25,065 nt of DNA from DUOH01 sp036562625 (lineage in GTDB: Bacteria; Bacillota; UBA4882; UBA10575), in NCBI GenBank assembly GCA_036562625.1, contig DATCJV010000151.1, positions 1 to 25,065 on the forward strand, written 5' to 3'. Positions 15,825 through 23,744 of this stretch are shown here, piece after piece. The stretch's first letter is position 1, and each line of letters begins with the position of its first letter. Under the pieces are notes generated by a model that did not search any database, was not told the DNA's origin, and saw only the letters and a program-made list of their open reading frames with translations. The position numbers were made by a program, and so were the translations under genes.

Positions 15825-16832
15825 ATGAAGATTTCCGGACAAAAATTTTTACGCCGTTTAGAAGAGGGATTTCTACCTAGAGTTCTTTTATTTCAGGGAG
15901 AAGAAGAGTATTGGCTTAACCGGGGTGTGGCGGAGATGCGGAGGAGGTTATTCCCCGATCATGAAGAGGAGTTTAACCTGGTTGACTTGGAAGCTAAAAC
16001 ACTGGAAGCGGGCGTGTTAAAGACGACCCTTTTATCACTTCCATTTCTCTTTCCAACCCGGCTGATTATTTTGAGAGGAATTGAAGAGATGAAGCCCGAC
16101 TGCGATCAGGAATTACTTCAGGGATTGAAAGGGATGCCTGACGGTATCTATCTGGTGGCTACAGCGAAAAAGGCGGACCAGCGTAAAAAGGCGATCAAGG
16201 AGTTAATTTCCTGCGCAACAGTGGTGGATTGTAGTCCCTTAAAAGTCTATGAGGTTAAGCAGTGGCTGATCGAGGAAGGAAGGGAGCTGGGACTGAAGCT
16301 GACAGCTGAAGTCACTGATCTCTTAATCGAACGGCGGGGAACATCCCTTGGCTTGCTCCGTCAGGAATTGGAAAAGGCCTTGATTTATCAGGGAGAAGGG
16401 CAGATCATGACCTTGGCGGAGTGGGCAGATCTCGTCGGGGCGTCGGCGGAGAGTAATATATTCGCCTTGATTGACCAAACTTCAGCGGGAAATTCCAAAG
16501 CGGCCCTGCAGGGGTTGGCGCAGCTCCTCAAGGACGGGGAACCGGAGATGAAGATCTTGTTTATGTTGGGTAAACAGATCCGTCAACTCTTTATTGCCTG
16601 GCTTTTTCTACAGGAGGGAAAGGGAGAAGATGCGTTGAGGGAGGAGCTTAAATGTCATCCTTTTGTGGCAGGGAAACTGCTCGCGCAGGGACGGAGGCTT
16701 TCTTTTGCCCAACTATGTTCCGCCATGCACCGGATCTTACAGGCTGATTGGAGGGTCAAAACCGGAATGAGCGACCAAAGGCTGGAGCTGGAGATGGCGG
16801 TTCTAGATTTAAGCGTCATCCTGGCCTGCTGA
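15825..16832 (+). CDS. holA: DNA polymerase III delta subunit
   Basis: This is the clamp-loader subunit that opens the beta clamp. The 335-residue length and pattern fit HolA: N-terminal PRVLLFQGEEEYWLNR, the LLSLPFLFPTRLIILRGIEEM segment, and the C-terminal helical collar domain (KILFMLGKQIRQLFIAWLF; QADWRVKTGMSDQRLELEMAV). There is no P-loop, as expected for delta. The gene position comEC-holA-(rpsT convergent)-gpr is conserved in Firmicutes. Together with holB in this window both accessory clamp-loader subunits are present. Confidence 0.95.
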   Translation: MKISGQKFLRRLEEGFLPRVLLFQGEEEYWLNRGVAEMRRRLFPDHEEEFNLVDLEAKTLEAGVLKTTLLSLPFLFPTRLIILRGIEEMKPDCDQELLQGLKGMPDGIYLVATAKKADQRKKAIKELISCATVVDCSPLKVYEVKQWLIEEGRELGLKLTAEVTDLLIERRGTSLGLLRQELEKALIYQGEGQIMTLAEWADLVGASAESNIFALIDQTSAGNSKAALQGLAQLLKDGEPEMKILFMLGKQIRQLFIAWLFLQEGKGEDALREELKCHPFVAGKLLAQGRRLSFAQLCSAMHRILQADWRVKTGMSDQRLELEMAVLDLSVILAC

Positions 16833-16885
16833 TGAAGGGAAGAAGATAGGAAAGTTGGGTCAGGTTTAGAACCGGTCAAGGATAA

Positions 16886-16914
16886 ATAATACGGAGCAAT
16901 AAGCTCCGTATTAT
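16886..16914. terminator. Bidirectional terminator between holA and rpsT
   Basis: A perfect 12-bp stem ATAATACGGAGC / GCTCCGTATTAT with a 5-base loop lies between convergent genes. The outer A/T-rich pairs supply T-rich stretches on both strands, so it probably ends both transcripts. Confidence 0.85.
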
Positions 16915-16975
16915 GTTTCGTCCGGAATACTAAAGATAAATCTGTAAAATAAATCTTTAAGATAAACCATTAACC

Positions 16976-17248
16976 TCAGGAATTCGCGGCGCTACGCTTA
17001 TTTAATCTCTGCATCAGCCGGCTCTTTTTGCGCGCGGCTACGTTTTTATGAATTAACCCCTTGGCGGCGGCTTGATCCAGCTTTTTATAGATGAGAGGCA
17101 TAGCTACTTTGGCTTGTTCGATATCGTTGTCCAGGGCTTGTTCAAACTTCTTCACTGCGGTGCGTAAAGCAGCCATCTCGCTTCTGTTCCGCAGACGTCG
17201 GATTGATGAAGTTAAAACTCTTTTTTTTGCAGATTTGATATTCGCCAT
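16976..17248 (-). CDS. rpsT: 30S ribosomal protein S20
   Basis: Protein S20 binds 16S rRNA early in small-subunit assembly. It is a basic, all-helical 90-residue protein beginning MANIKSAKKRVLTSS and containing AAAKGLIHKNVAARKKSRLMQRLNK, both diagnostic. The ATG at 17248 has the near-perfect SD GGGAGGTGA; an upstream in-frame start would add seven residues with no SD. It is a single-gene transcript with its own promoter and a terminator shared with holA. Confidence 0.97.
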   Translation of the reverse strand: MANIKSAKKRVLTSSIRRLRNRSEMAALRTAVKKFEQALDNDIEQAKVAMPLIYKKLDQAAAKGLIHKNVAARKKSRLMQRLNKRSAANS

Positions 17249-17284
17249 CTGGTTCACCTCCCGTATCAATGGATGAACATTCTT

Positions 17285-17313
17285 ATTTTACCCTTTTTGC
17301 CTGTGGAATGCAA
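17285..17313 (-). promoter_or_regulatory. Sigma-A promoter of rpsT
   Basis: On the minus strand, TTGCAT (17308-17313) and TAAAAT (17285-17290) are separated by 17 bases. Transcription would start near 17278, about 30 bases before the rpsT ATG. Confidence 0.82.
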
Positions 17314-17396
17314 GAACTTATTCCTCTTTTGTCGCATAAATTTACCTGGCGGTGGCAAGCTAAACTATACTCAACTGACGTAAAGGAGGAAGTTTT

Positions 17397-17723
17397 GTGC
17401 TTGGAGCAGTAGTGAGGTTCATCGTATCAGCCCTTGTCTTGATGATTGTCGGGTTTCTAGTCCCCGGGTTTCGGGTGGGGGGGTTTGGCGGCGCCTTACT
17501 GGCGGCAATTGTCATTGCTGTCCTCGGGTATATTGCGGAGAGCCTGTTTGGCAGGAACATTTCTCCCCAAGGCCGTGGCTTGGTTGGCTTTTTAACAGCC
17601 GCGGTAGTTATTTATTTAACCCAGTTCCTGGTGCCCTCAGTTGAGGTGTCAATCTTAGGAGCTTTATTGGCTTCGCTGGTCATTGGGGTTGTTGATGCCT
17701 TTATCCCGACGGAACTGCGTTAA
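17397..17723 (+). CDS. Small membrane protein of the phage-holin-4/YvlD family (PF04020-like)
   Basis: This is a 108-residue protein with four hydrophobic segments and very few charges, fitting the Mycobacterial 4-TMS holin superfamily IV / YvlD pattern: FIVSALVLMIVGFLVPGF, AAIVIAVLGYIAESLF, AAVVIYLTQFLVPSV, ALLASLVIGVVDAFIP. Its biological role is unknown; the holin label is a family name and no phage genes are near. GTG start with excellent SD AAAGGAGG. It sits between rpsT and gpr. Confidence 0.82.
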   Translation: MLGAVVRFIVSALVLMIVGFLVPGFRVGGFGGALLAAIVIAVLGYIAESLFGRNISPQGRGLVGFLTAAVVIYLTQFLVPSVEVSILGALLASLVIGVVDAFIPTELR

Positions 17724-17725
17724 TT

Positions 17726-17758
17726 GTTAATTAAGCTAATTTAAGAAAGCTAATTAAC
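17726..17758. repeat. AT-rich inverted repeat after the holin-like gene
   Basis: The arms GTTAATTAAGCT and AGCTAATTAAC pair over 11 bp with one bulged A, around a loop of 10 bases, starting two bases after the stop codon. The following TTGTTTTCC is T-rich, so it may be a weak terminator separating the holin-like gene from gpr. It could also be an operator for gpr; I see no clear sigma-F/G promoter elements here. Confidence 0.45.
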
Positions 17759-17809
17759 TTGTTTTCCTTAACTATTAACGGTGTTTCACTATTTAGGGGG
17801 GGATTGTCT

Positions 17810-18793
17810 GTGGCCGAGGGAAGGTGGGAGGAGAGTATCCGGACCGATCTGGCCCATGAAGCCAATGAATTGGCCATGCAGAGGCAAGGCCAGCAGATTC
17901 CCGGGGTGCAAACCCAGGCGGAGCAGAAGGGACCCACGCAGGTCACCAGAGTTCTGATTCAGACTCCAGAAGCTGGGGCTGCCCTGAACAAACAGCCGGG
18001 ATACTATGTAACCATTGAATCACAGGCCTTTCGAGGAAGGGACAAGGATGAATTGGAAAGCGCGGCGCAGGTCGTGGCGGAAGAGGTTAGAGGGTTCATC
18101 CGGGGACTGAATCTAAACGATGAAGCCTCTGCTCTAGTAGTAGGGCTGGGCAACTGGAATGCCACCCCGGACGCGCTCGGTCCAAGGGTTGTGGAAAAGG
18201 TATTAGTGACCAGACATTTATTTTACAGTTCCCCGCCGGAAAAGAGAGGGGGTCTCCGGCCGGTCTGCGCCATTTCCCCGGGAGTATTGGGGATTACCGG
18301 ATTGGAGACCGGGGAGATCGTAGCCGCTTTGGTCCAGAAGATCCGCCCTCAGTTTTTATTGGTAGTGGATGCCCTGGCTTCCAGGAGTACAGACCGGGTC
18401 GGGGCTGCGGTGCAACTGGCGGATACCGGAATTCAACCGGGTTCTGGGATCGGGAACAAACGCCAAGGAATTACTCCGCACACTCTGGGCATTCCGGTTA
18501 TTGCCATGGGTGTGCCGACGGTGGTGGAGGCGACGACGATTATCAGTGATGCCTTGGAGCAGATGGAGAAGGAAAAGAGTCCGGACGCGTCCGGTGCGTG
18601 GCAACCACCGGCTCAATCGGTAAGGAAGGCTGTGATGAACAGGGTTCTCCATCCGTTCCTCCGGGACTTAATCGTTACTCCCAAAGAGATTGATGTACTG
18701 ATTCACGATCTTTCCAGGGCGTTGGCCGGGGCGATCAATATCGCCCTTCATCCGGGGGTGACGCCTGAGGAAGTCTTTAGGTATTTGGATTAA
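17810..18793 (+). CDS. gpr: Germination protease GPR
   Basis: GPR degrades small acid-soluble spore proteins during germination; it is made as a zymogen in the forespore and self-processes. The family start region ESIRTDLAHEANELAMQ (propeptide cleavage region), LVVGLGNWNATPDALGPRVV, AISPGVLGITGLETGEI, VVDALASRSTDRVGAAVQLADTG and GIPVIAMGVPTVVEATTI are all recognisable. Length is 327 residues from GTG 17810, placed about nine bases after AGGGGG. TTG 17804 and an upstream start at 17759 are less well placed. It is strong evidence for a spore-forming ancestry. Confidence 0.95.
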   Translation: MAEGRWEESIRTDLAHEANELAMQRQGQQIPGVQTQAEQKGPTQVTRVLIQTPEAGAALNKQPGYYVTIESQAFRGRDKDELESAAQVVAEEVRGFIRGLNLNDEASALVVGLGNWNATPDALGPRVVEKVLVTRHLFYSSPPEKRGGLRPVCAISPGVLGITGLETGEIVAALVQKIRPQFLLVVDALASRSTDRVGAAVQLADTGIQPGSGIGNKRQGITPHTLGIPVIAMGVPTVVEATTIISDALEQMEKEKSPDASGAWQPPAQSVRKAVMNRVLHPFLRDLIVTPKEIDVLIHDLSRALAGAINIALHPGVTPEEVFRYLD

Positions 18794-18866
18794 AAGGCAG
18801 AAGTCTGTTGATTGCGCATAAACAGCCCCCAACTCAACATAAGATAGAGAGGATGGGGGTATAATC

Positions 18867-19286
18867 ATGCTCATTAGATACGGGCATCCGGGATGGGCGG
18901 CGGAGGCGCGAAAACACCGGACGCGGACGAAAGCAGCTTTAACTAATTTGTGGTACTTCAATTTCCTGTTGTTTTTGGTACTTTGCTGTACTGGGTTGAG
19001 TCTGCGCGTCTATCTTACACCCAAGGCCATTTCCGTGACTGCTCATGGTAACGGAAGCGAAGATCGGGAAGACAGAGGAGGGGTACTGGCCAACGGGCGA
19101 GGAGATTATGTAGGCTCATGGGAGATCAAGGCCGGTATGGCCAAGCGGCTTTTGCAGGAAGGCCTTCCCTTGCTGCAAACAAGAAATAACCCCCAGACCT
19201 TGGATGAGAGGCCCAGGGGTTTTTTTAAGTTTATTTTCTGGATATTTTCCCTCCACTTTTACGGGGGAGGAGGAGAAACAGGTTAA
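18867..19286 (+). CDS. Short membrane protein, possible truncated SpoIIP
   Basis: This is a 139-residue protein at the usual place of spoIIP, directly after gpr. It has a basic N-terminus, one membrane helix (about 30-50), an extracytoplasmic stretch, then LLQEGLPLLQ and PRGFFKFIFWIFSLHF near the C-terminus. The last two resemble the segment that precedes the amidase domain in SpoIIP, where a short (A/G)-(I/L)-P-L-L run and a hydrophobic stretch occur. The SpoIIP_N-to-catalytic portion (about 200 residues, amidase and endopeptidase) is absent: murJ begins 45 bases later. It may be a remnant or an unrelated small membrane protein; similarity is by eye only. Confidence 0.45.
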   Translation: MLIRYGHPGWAAEARKHRTRTKAALTNLWYFNFLLFLVLCCTGLSLRVYLTPKAISVTAHGNGSEDREDRGGVLANGRGDYVGSWEIKAGMAKRLLQEGLPLLQTRNNPQTLDERPRGFFKFIFWIFSLHFYGGGGETG

Positions 19287-19330
19287 ATGAGGAATTTTAT
19301 ATTTTTAGTCAGATAGAGAGGATTGGGCAC

Positions 19331-20911
19331 ATGATGAAGAATGAAATCTTAAACACGGGAAAGCTGGCTCGCACTGCCGGAATGATCTCCGGAATGATCT
19401 TAGTGAGCAGATTATTGGGTTTTGTCCGGGAAACAATCACCGGACGTTTATTTGATCGGCAACAAACCGATGCTTTTTTTGCCGCGTTTATTATACCCGA
19501 TTTTATGTATTATATTTTAGTCGGAGGCGCTTTATCCGCCGCCTTTATTCCTCTTTTCTCCGAATACCTGGCCAGGCAAGAGGAGGAGGAAGGTTGGAAG
19601 ATGGCGAGCACCTTCATTAACCTCACCATTATGTGCTTGGCAGTATTTACTGTTTTTGGCATGGTCTTTGCCAGGCAATTGGCTCCTCTGCAGGCTTATG
19701 ATTTTCGTGGAGAAAAACTGGAGCTTCTGGTCGAGCTGACCAGAATGATGTTTCCTGCGGTCTTTTTTACGGCTTTGGCCGGCTTGATGGGAGGTATTCT
19801 CAATTCTTATCAGTATTTTTTTGTCCCCGTTTTAGGACCCGTTCTCTACAATATCGGAATTATCCTGGGCGCTTATTTCTTAGGACCTCGTTTTGGGATT
19901 AGGGGGATGGCTACCGGCGTGGTGGCTGGGGCGATGGCCAACTTCTTTCTGCAGGCCGCCTTTGTCTTACAGGCTACCAAGGGGTATAACCCTTTTTATT
20001 TAAACCTAAAGCACCCGGGCTTCAAACGGATGTTGGTCTTAATGGTTCCTGCGTTAGTGGGCTTGTCCGCTACACAGCTTAATATTTGGGTCTCAACTAC
20101 CATGGCTTCGGGTTTGGCCGAGGGAAGTATTACCGCGCTCCGCTTCGGGCAACGCTTAATATTATTGCCCATCGGTATCTTTGCCATGGCTATCTCTACC
20201 GCTTTTTTCCCCACTCTGTCCCGGTTGTCCGCTCAGGAGAGGTGGGAACAGTTTAAGACCGATTTTTCTACCGGAATCAGAGTGATCATCTTTATTATGA
20301 TCCCCTCGGCCGTCGGCTTTATCATCTTGCGCTATGAGATTATCAACCTACTCTTTCAAGGAGGCGAATTCACCGCCGCCCATACAGAATTGACCGCCTA
20401 CGCCTTGCTCTTTTATAGTCTGGGCCTTTTTGCCCATGGTGTAATCCAACTGTTACCCAGAGGATTTTATGCGCTCAAAGATACGGTGACCCCGGTCAAG
20501 GTCACCTTAGCCACGGTCGCTCTGAGTATTATATTGAACCTGCTTTTTTTGAACTATACCAACCTGGGACACGGCGGATTGGCCTTGTCCTTTTCGTTGA
20601 TGGGGATAGCCAATATGTTATTGTCCGGCTATTTCCTCCGACGAAAACTCGGCGGGATCAAAGAGGGCGCCATCTTCCGCACTTTACTTCTTTCTCTGGT
20701 AGCGGCGGTGGGCATGGGGATTGTGCTCCTTTATACACTAAACCCATGGAACGCTTTTTTGATGACCCTTGGGTTAAAAGGCAAGGTGTTTGTAGCCTTC
20801 CAGGTAGGCGGTGGAATCGGGATCGGCTTCATAGCCTATGTGGCCTTGGCGTATGTATTGAATATGGAGGAGTTGAAACTTCTCCGGAGAATAGTGAGAC
20901 GAAGACGCTAA
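19331..20911 (+). CDS. murJ: Lipid II flippase MurJ
   Basis: This is a MOP-superfamily integral membrane protein that flips lipid II across the cytoplasmic membrane for peptidoglycan synthesis. It has 526 residues and about 14 membrane helices. Diagnostic segments are LVSRLLGFVRETITGRLFD, QQTDAFFAAFIIPDF, GGALSAAFIPLFSEYL, and the later RFGQRLILLPIGIFAMAISTAFFPTLSR and LPRGFYALKDTVTPVKV. Conserved arginines of the central cavity region are present in these segments. The next gene follows by 18 bases with SD AGGAGG, so it is likely co-transcribed. This is the second MOP transporter in the window besides the SpoVB-like protein. Confidence 0.93.
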   Translation: MMKNEILNTGKLARTAGMISGMILVSRLLGFVRETITGRLFDRQQTDAFFAAFIIPDFMYYILVGGALSAAFIPLFSEYLARQEEEEGWKMASTFINLTIMCLAVFTVFGMVFARQLAPLQAYDFRGEKLELLVELTRMMFPAVFFTALAGLMGGILNSYQYFFVPVLGPVLYNIGIILGAYFLGPRFGIRGMATGVVAGAMANFFLQAAFVLQATKGYNPFYLNLKHPGFKRMLVLMVPALVGLSATQLNIWVSTTMASGLAEGSITALRFGQRLILLPIGIFAMAISTAFFPTLSRLSAQERWEQFKTDFSTGIRVIIFIMIPSAVGFIILRYEIINLLFQGGEFTAAHTELTAYALLFYSLGLFAHGVIQLLPRGFYALKDTVTPVKVTLATVALSIILNLLFLNYTNLGHGGLALSFSLMGIANMLLSGYFLRRKLGGIKEGAIFRTLLLSLVAAVGMGIVLLYTLNPWNAFLMTLGLKGKVFVAFQVGGGIGIGFIAYVALAYVLNMEELKLLRRIVRRRR

Positions 20912-20929
20912 CCCATAGGAGGAGAAGAA

Positions 20930-21340
20930 ATGTATTGTACGACTCATGCTTTGGTGGGCGGTTTTACCGCCGGATCTGGGGCCGGACCGGTCACGGCGTT
21001 TCTCGGTGGACTCGTTTCCCACCTGATTCTGGACATAGTTCCTCATCATGATTATTATCAAGCAAAATGGGGAGCGTTGGATTTTTTATCTGCAGTGAGT
21101 CTGGTGCTTTTCTGCCAAAAGAACTTTACTAGTTTACCTTATTTTTTGTCTGGAGCCATCGGAGGCGCTTTACCCGATTTGGAAGTGGCGCTCAGCCATG
21201 TAACTGGCAAACGGTGGTTGATTTTTCCCAGTCATACCGGGCTCACGCCTCATCACCGGTTGGAGTGGCCGTGGGGTTTATTCGTTCAGGTTTTTGTGGT
21301 AGTGGTTGCTTTTCTTTGTCGCCTTTGGTTAGACGGTTAG
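20930..21340 (+). CDS. Small histidine-rich membrane protein, metal-dependent hydrolase-like
   Basis: This is a 136-residue protein with about four hydrophobic segments and conserved-looking histidines and acids facing likely metal ligands: CTTHALVGG near 5, SHLILDIVPHHDYY near 30, GGALPDLEVALSH near 83, and FPSHTGLTPHHR near 99. The pattern resembles the YdjM/DUF457-type membrane-bound putative metal-dependent hydrolases, but it is shorter and I cannot assign an activity. SD AGGAGG precedes ATG 20930. The stop lies next to the LysE-type gene, suggesting co-transcription with murJ and the exporter. Confidence 0.7.
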   Translation: MYCTTHALVGGFTAGSGAGPVTAFLGGLVSHLILDIVPHHDYYQAKWGALDFLSAVSLVLFCQKNFTSLPYFLSGAIGGALPDLEVALSHVTGKRWLIFPSHTGLTPHHRLEWPWGLFVQVFVVVVAFLCRLWLDG

Positions 21341-21356
21341 GATGGAGAGGGAGGGG

Positions 21357-22019
21357 ATGGGCTTGAGGGGAGCGGAGATTTTCTTTTTAGCCTGCGGAGT
21401 GGCATTATCCGGCGCGCTGATGCCGGGGCCACTCTTGACCATTAATATTAGAGAGTCTTTAAAGACGGGGTTTTGGGCCGGACCCAAGTTGATCCTGGGA
21501 CATGCTTTGCTCGAAGCCATGCTGGTGCTGGCTTTACTCTTCGGGCTTGGTAGTATAATCGAGCTTCCGTTGAGTAAGGGGATCATCAGTATACTGGGAG
21601 GGATGTTTCTTTTTTGGATGGCCTATGGGATGTTGTTTAAAGAAGGGAAAGACGGTCTAAGCTTACGGGCGGATCAGGAACCGTCCCCAACGGAAAATAC
21701 CCAGAGGATGAGCTTGGTCCTAACCGGCGCTCTTATTTCCCTAGCCAATCCTTATTGGAGTTTATGGTGGGCTACCTTGGGATTGGGTTTTTTAACACAA
21801 GCTCGGGAGTTCGGATTTTCCGGGATTGTCTTTTTTTATTCCGGACACATATTTGCCGATTTTCTTTGGTATTCCCTGATTTCGTTGGCAGTCAGCAAAG
21901 GAAAAACTTATCTGTCGCCAAAACTTTACAGAGGAATAATCATTGTTTGCGCTATTTTCTTATTATATCTATCTTTTGATTTTTTTTGGCATACCGTGAA
22001 GATCATGGGTCTTCAATAA
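21357..22019 (+). CDS. LysE/RhtB family amino acid exporter-like protein
   Basis: This is a polytopic membrane protein of the LysE superfamily. The family signature GALMPGPLLTINIRESLKTGFWAG lies near the N-terminus, followed by GPKLILGHALLEA, and LISLANPYWSLWWATLGLGFL in the second half, where ANPY/W is typical. About 220 residues and six hydrophobic segments. A purine-rich stretch (GGAGAGGGAGGGG) provides the SD; ATG 21357, ATG 21342 and TTG 21363 are all possible. Substrate is unknown; LysE members export lysine, threonine, homoserine or other small molecules. Confidence 0.85.
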   Translation: MGLRGAEIFFLACGVALSGALMPGPLLTINIRESLKTGFWAGPKLILGHALLEAMLVLALLFGLGSIIELPLSKGIISILGGMFLFWMAYGMLFKEGKDGLSLRADQEPSPTENTQRMSLVLTGALISLANPYWSLWWATLGLGFLTQAREFGFSGIVFFYSGHIFADFLWYSLISLAVSKGKTYLSPKLYRGIIIVCAIFLLYLSFDFFWHTVKIMGLQ

Positions 22020-22104
22020 TTGCTCCTTCTTGTCGTGGACCACTGCAACGAGGCGTTTCTGTTTCAACTAGCTGTGCCTGCGCGCGGAAGAAAGCAGGGA
22101 AATG

Positions 22105-22132
22105 TGTAACATAGGCGAAGATATATCGTCTA
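22105..22132 (+). promoter_or_regulatory. ECF-type promoter, probably autoregulatory
   Basis: TGTAAC at 22105-22110 and CGTCTA at 22127-22132 are separated by 16 bases, matching the TGAAAC-N16-CGTC form used by SigW/SigM-like ECF factors (one mismatch in the -35). It stands directly upstream of an ECF sigma gene, the usual arrangement for autoregulation. Confidence 0.75.
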
Positions 22133-22186
22133 AGATCAAAGGAGGATTTTTTTAGAGCGAAGAAGACTTTCCGGGGGAATAAAATA

Positions 22187-22753
22187 TTGACAGAAACGCA
22201 ATTGATTAAAAGGGCTCAAAACGGAGATGAAGACGCTTTTCGGGAACTGGTGGAGACCCATCAATCCAAGGTATATCATTTGCTCCTTGGTATGTTGCGC
22301 AGTCCGGAAGTGGCCTGTGATTTGACGCAAGAGACTTTTATCAAGGCTTGGAAGAATCTTACCCACTTCCGTTTGGGTTCAACCTTCTGGACCTGGCTTT
22401 ACCGGATAGCATATAGATCAGCTCTTGATTACATTAAACTGAAAAAGCTTGATCTCACTTACTTGGCTGAAGAAGAACTTAATCTCCAGGCAGAGGAGAA
22501 GAAGGCCGAGCCTTTAGCGGTAGTGCTCGCGAAGACCAGAAATCAAGAACTGTTCTCCGCTCTTCAAGAACTCTCCTTCAATAACAGAGTAGCGATTGTG
22601 CTCTATTATTTTCAGGGTTTATCTTATAAAGAGATCGCATCGGTCACCAAGCGCCGTTTGGGAAGTATTAGAACAGATTTACACCGGGGGAAAAACAAAT
22701 TGAGAGAGATTTTGTGCAGGAGATGGGGAGTGCCGGATGAGACAGAAGGATAA
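22187..22753 (+). CDS. ECF subfamily RNA polymerase sigma factor (SigW-like)
   Basis: A 188-residue sigma-70 family factor containing only regions 2 and 4. Region 2 covers about residues 12-85 (DAFRELVETHQSKVYHLL; DLTQETFIKAWKNL; TWLYRIAYRSALDYIK). Region 4 covers about 125-180 (ALQELSFNNRVAIVLYYFQG; SYKEIASVTKRRLGSIRTDLHRGKNKLRE). TTG start with SD GGGGGA about nine bases upstream. The 3' end overlaps the next gene by 17 bases, the classic sigma/anti-sigma coupling. It likely answers an envelope or stress signal through the membrane proteins that follow. Confidence 0.95.
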   Translation: MTETQLIKRAQNGDEDAFRELVETHQSKVYHLLLGMLRSPEVACDLTQETFIKAWKNLTHFRLGSTFWTWLYRIAYRSALDYIKLKKLDLTYLAEEELNLQAEEKKAEPLAVVLAKTRNQELFSALQELSFNNRVAIVLYYFQGLSYKEIASVTKRRLGSIRTDLHRGKNKLREILCRRWGVPDETEG

Positions 22754-23210
22754 GATCAGAGCGATCATTCTGAGCCGGGATGCTTATGAGCGGGCCATGG
22801 AGGAACTGCATAAATTGCAAGCACCGGGAGTGTATTCGGAGTTAGGAAAGACTCTGGGCTGGAATGAGCGACCAGTACCGCCATACTTAACTGAGGAGAT
22901 TATGAAGGAGATTCGCCAATGCCGGGAAGAGATTGAGCTGGATCGAAGGGTCATGTTTTCCGGCGGGTTCTTACTCTTGGTTTTGCTGACCCTAATCATT
23001 CTGACTTCAATCGATGTTTTAAACACTCTGAGTCCGGTGGTCCGGAACCAGGCAATAACCGGGTTTTTTTGGATGGTTACCAGTTTGGTGTGGAGCGGCT
23101 CGGTCTTATTCTTATCACTCCTCAGATACCAAAGAAAAGATCACAACAGGGATTATGTAGATCATCCTCTGGCCTTAATTATCAGATACTTACGGTTGTT
23201 AAAGAGATAA
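22737..23210 (+). CDS. Putative anti-sigma or sigma-associated membrane protein
   Basis: This 157-residue protein has a cytoplasmic N-terminal part of about 70 residues, two membrane helices (about 73-94 and 108-130) and a basic C-terminal tail. It overlaps the sigma gene by 17 bases, the position of an anti-sigma factor. The zinc-binding HxxxCxxC motif of the ZAS anti-sigma family is absent; the only cysteine is in RQCREE. The N-terminal PPYLTEEIMKEIRQCREE is reminiscent of the sigma-binding helix region of anti-sigma proteins, but I cannot assign a known family. SD GGGGAG lies within the sigma gene. Confidence 0.6.
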   Translation: MRQKDKIRAIILSRDAYERAMEELHKLQAPGVYSELGKTLGWNERPVPPYLTEEIMKEIRQCREEIELDRRVMFSGGFLLLVLLTLIILTSIDVLNTLSPVVRNQAITGFFWMVTSLVWSGSVLFLSLLRYQRKDHNRDYVDHPLALIIRYLRLLKR

Positions 23211-23287
23211 AAAAGAAGTAAACCACAGATTCTTCTGGTGGGTTGGTGACGTAGCATGGTGTTGCCATACTGTTGGGGGTGTGATAA

Positions 23288-23680
23288 ATGAATTGGATGC
23301 TGATCCTCATTGTGCTGATGGTTTTGGCGGTAATGGTCTTCGCTTTTCTGGTACGCTACTTTATTCATCTTGAGCGTATGGCTCTGATTAAAAAGGGCTT
23401 TATTCCACCGGCTCTGGCCAGTCCTATCTTTAGGCGGGGCTCTTTCGGCTTACTCTTGGCCGGGTTGATCACCGCCTTTAGTGGGATAGGACTTTTGGCC
23501 GGGTTATATTTTGGTTTGGGAAAAGGATATTGGTTGATTGGGGGATTTCTGCCGACTGGCGTCGGTTTAGCCCTGGTCTTTGCTTATTTGGTGGGAGGCG
23601 GAAACGGAGCTGAAGAGTCTTTGTCTTTGCTGACACCGGAAGCGGAAGCACCTATACGGGCTGGTAGTGAAGAGGAGTAA
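23288..23680 (+). CDS. Small three-helix membrane protein (DUF6249-like)
   Basis: A 130-residue protein with membrane segments at about 3-24, 53-75 and 80-103, and an acidic C-terminal tail ending GSEEE. After the first helix it has HLERMALIKKGF, resembling the HxERxxxIxKG pattern of DUF6249-type proteins often encoded with ECF sigma factors. It lies 77 bases after the putative anti-sigma gene and before a strong terminator, so it is the last gene of the sigma operon. Function unknown. SD GGGGGTG. Confidence 0.65.
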   Translation: MNWMLILIVLMVLAVMVFAFLVRYFIHLERMALIKKGFIPPALASPIFRRGSFGLLLAGLITAFSGIGLLAGLYFGLGKGYWLIGGFLPTGVGLALVFAYLVGGGNGAEESLSLLTPEAEAPIRAGSEEE

Positions 23681-23744
23681 TCCGCGCCCGCCAGGCTGAT
23701 TCGGGCGCAGCAGGGAATGACCGGGACTCAGTGACGGAAAAGGG

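Noticed and set aside
17397..17723. Prophage remnant suggested by the holin family name
   Set aside because: No other phage gene is near, and this family is found as a chromosomal gene in many bacteria.
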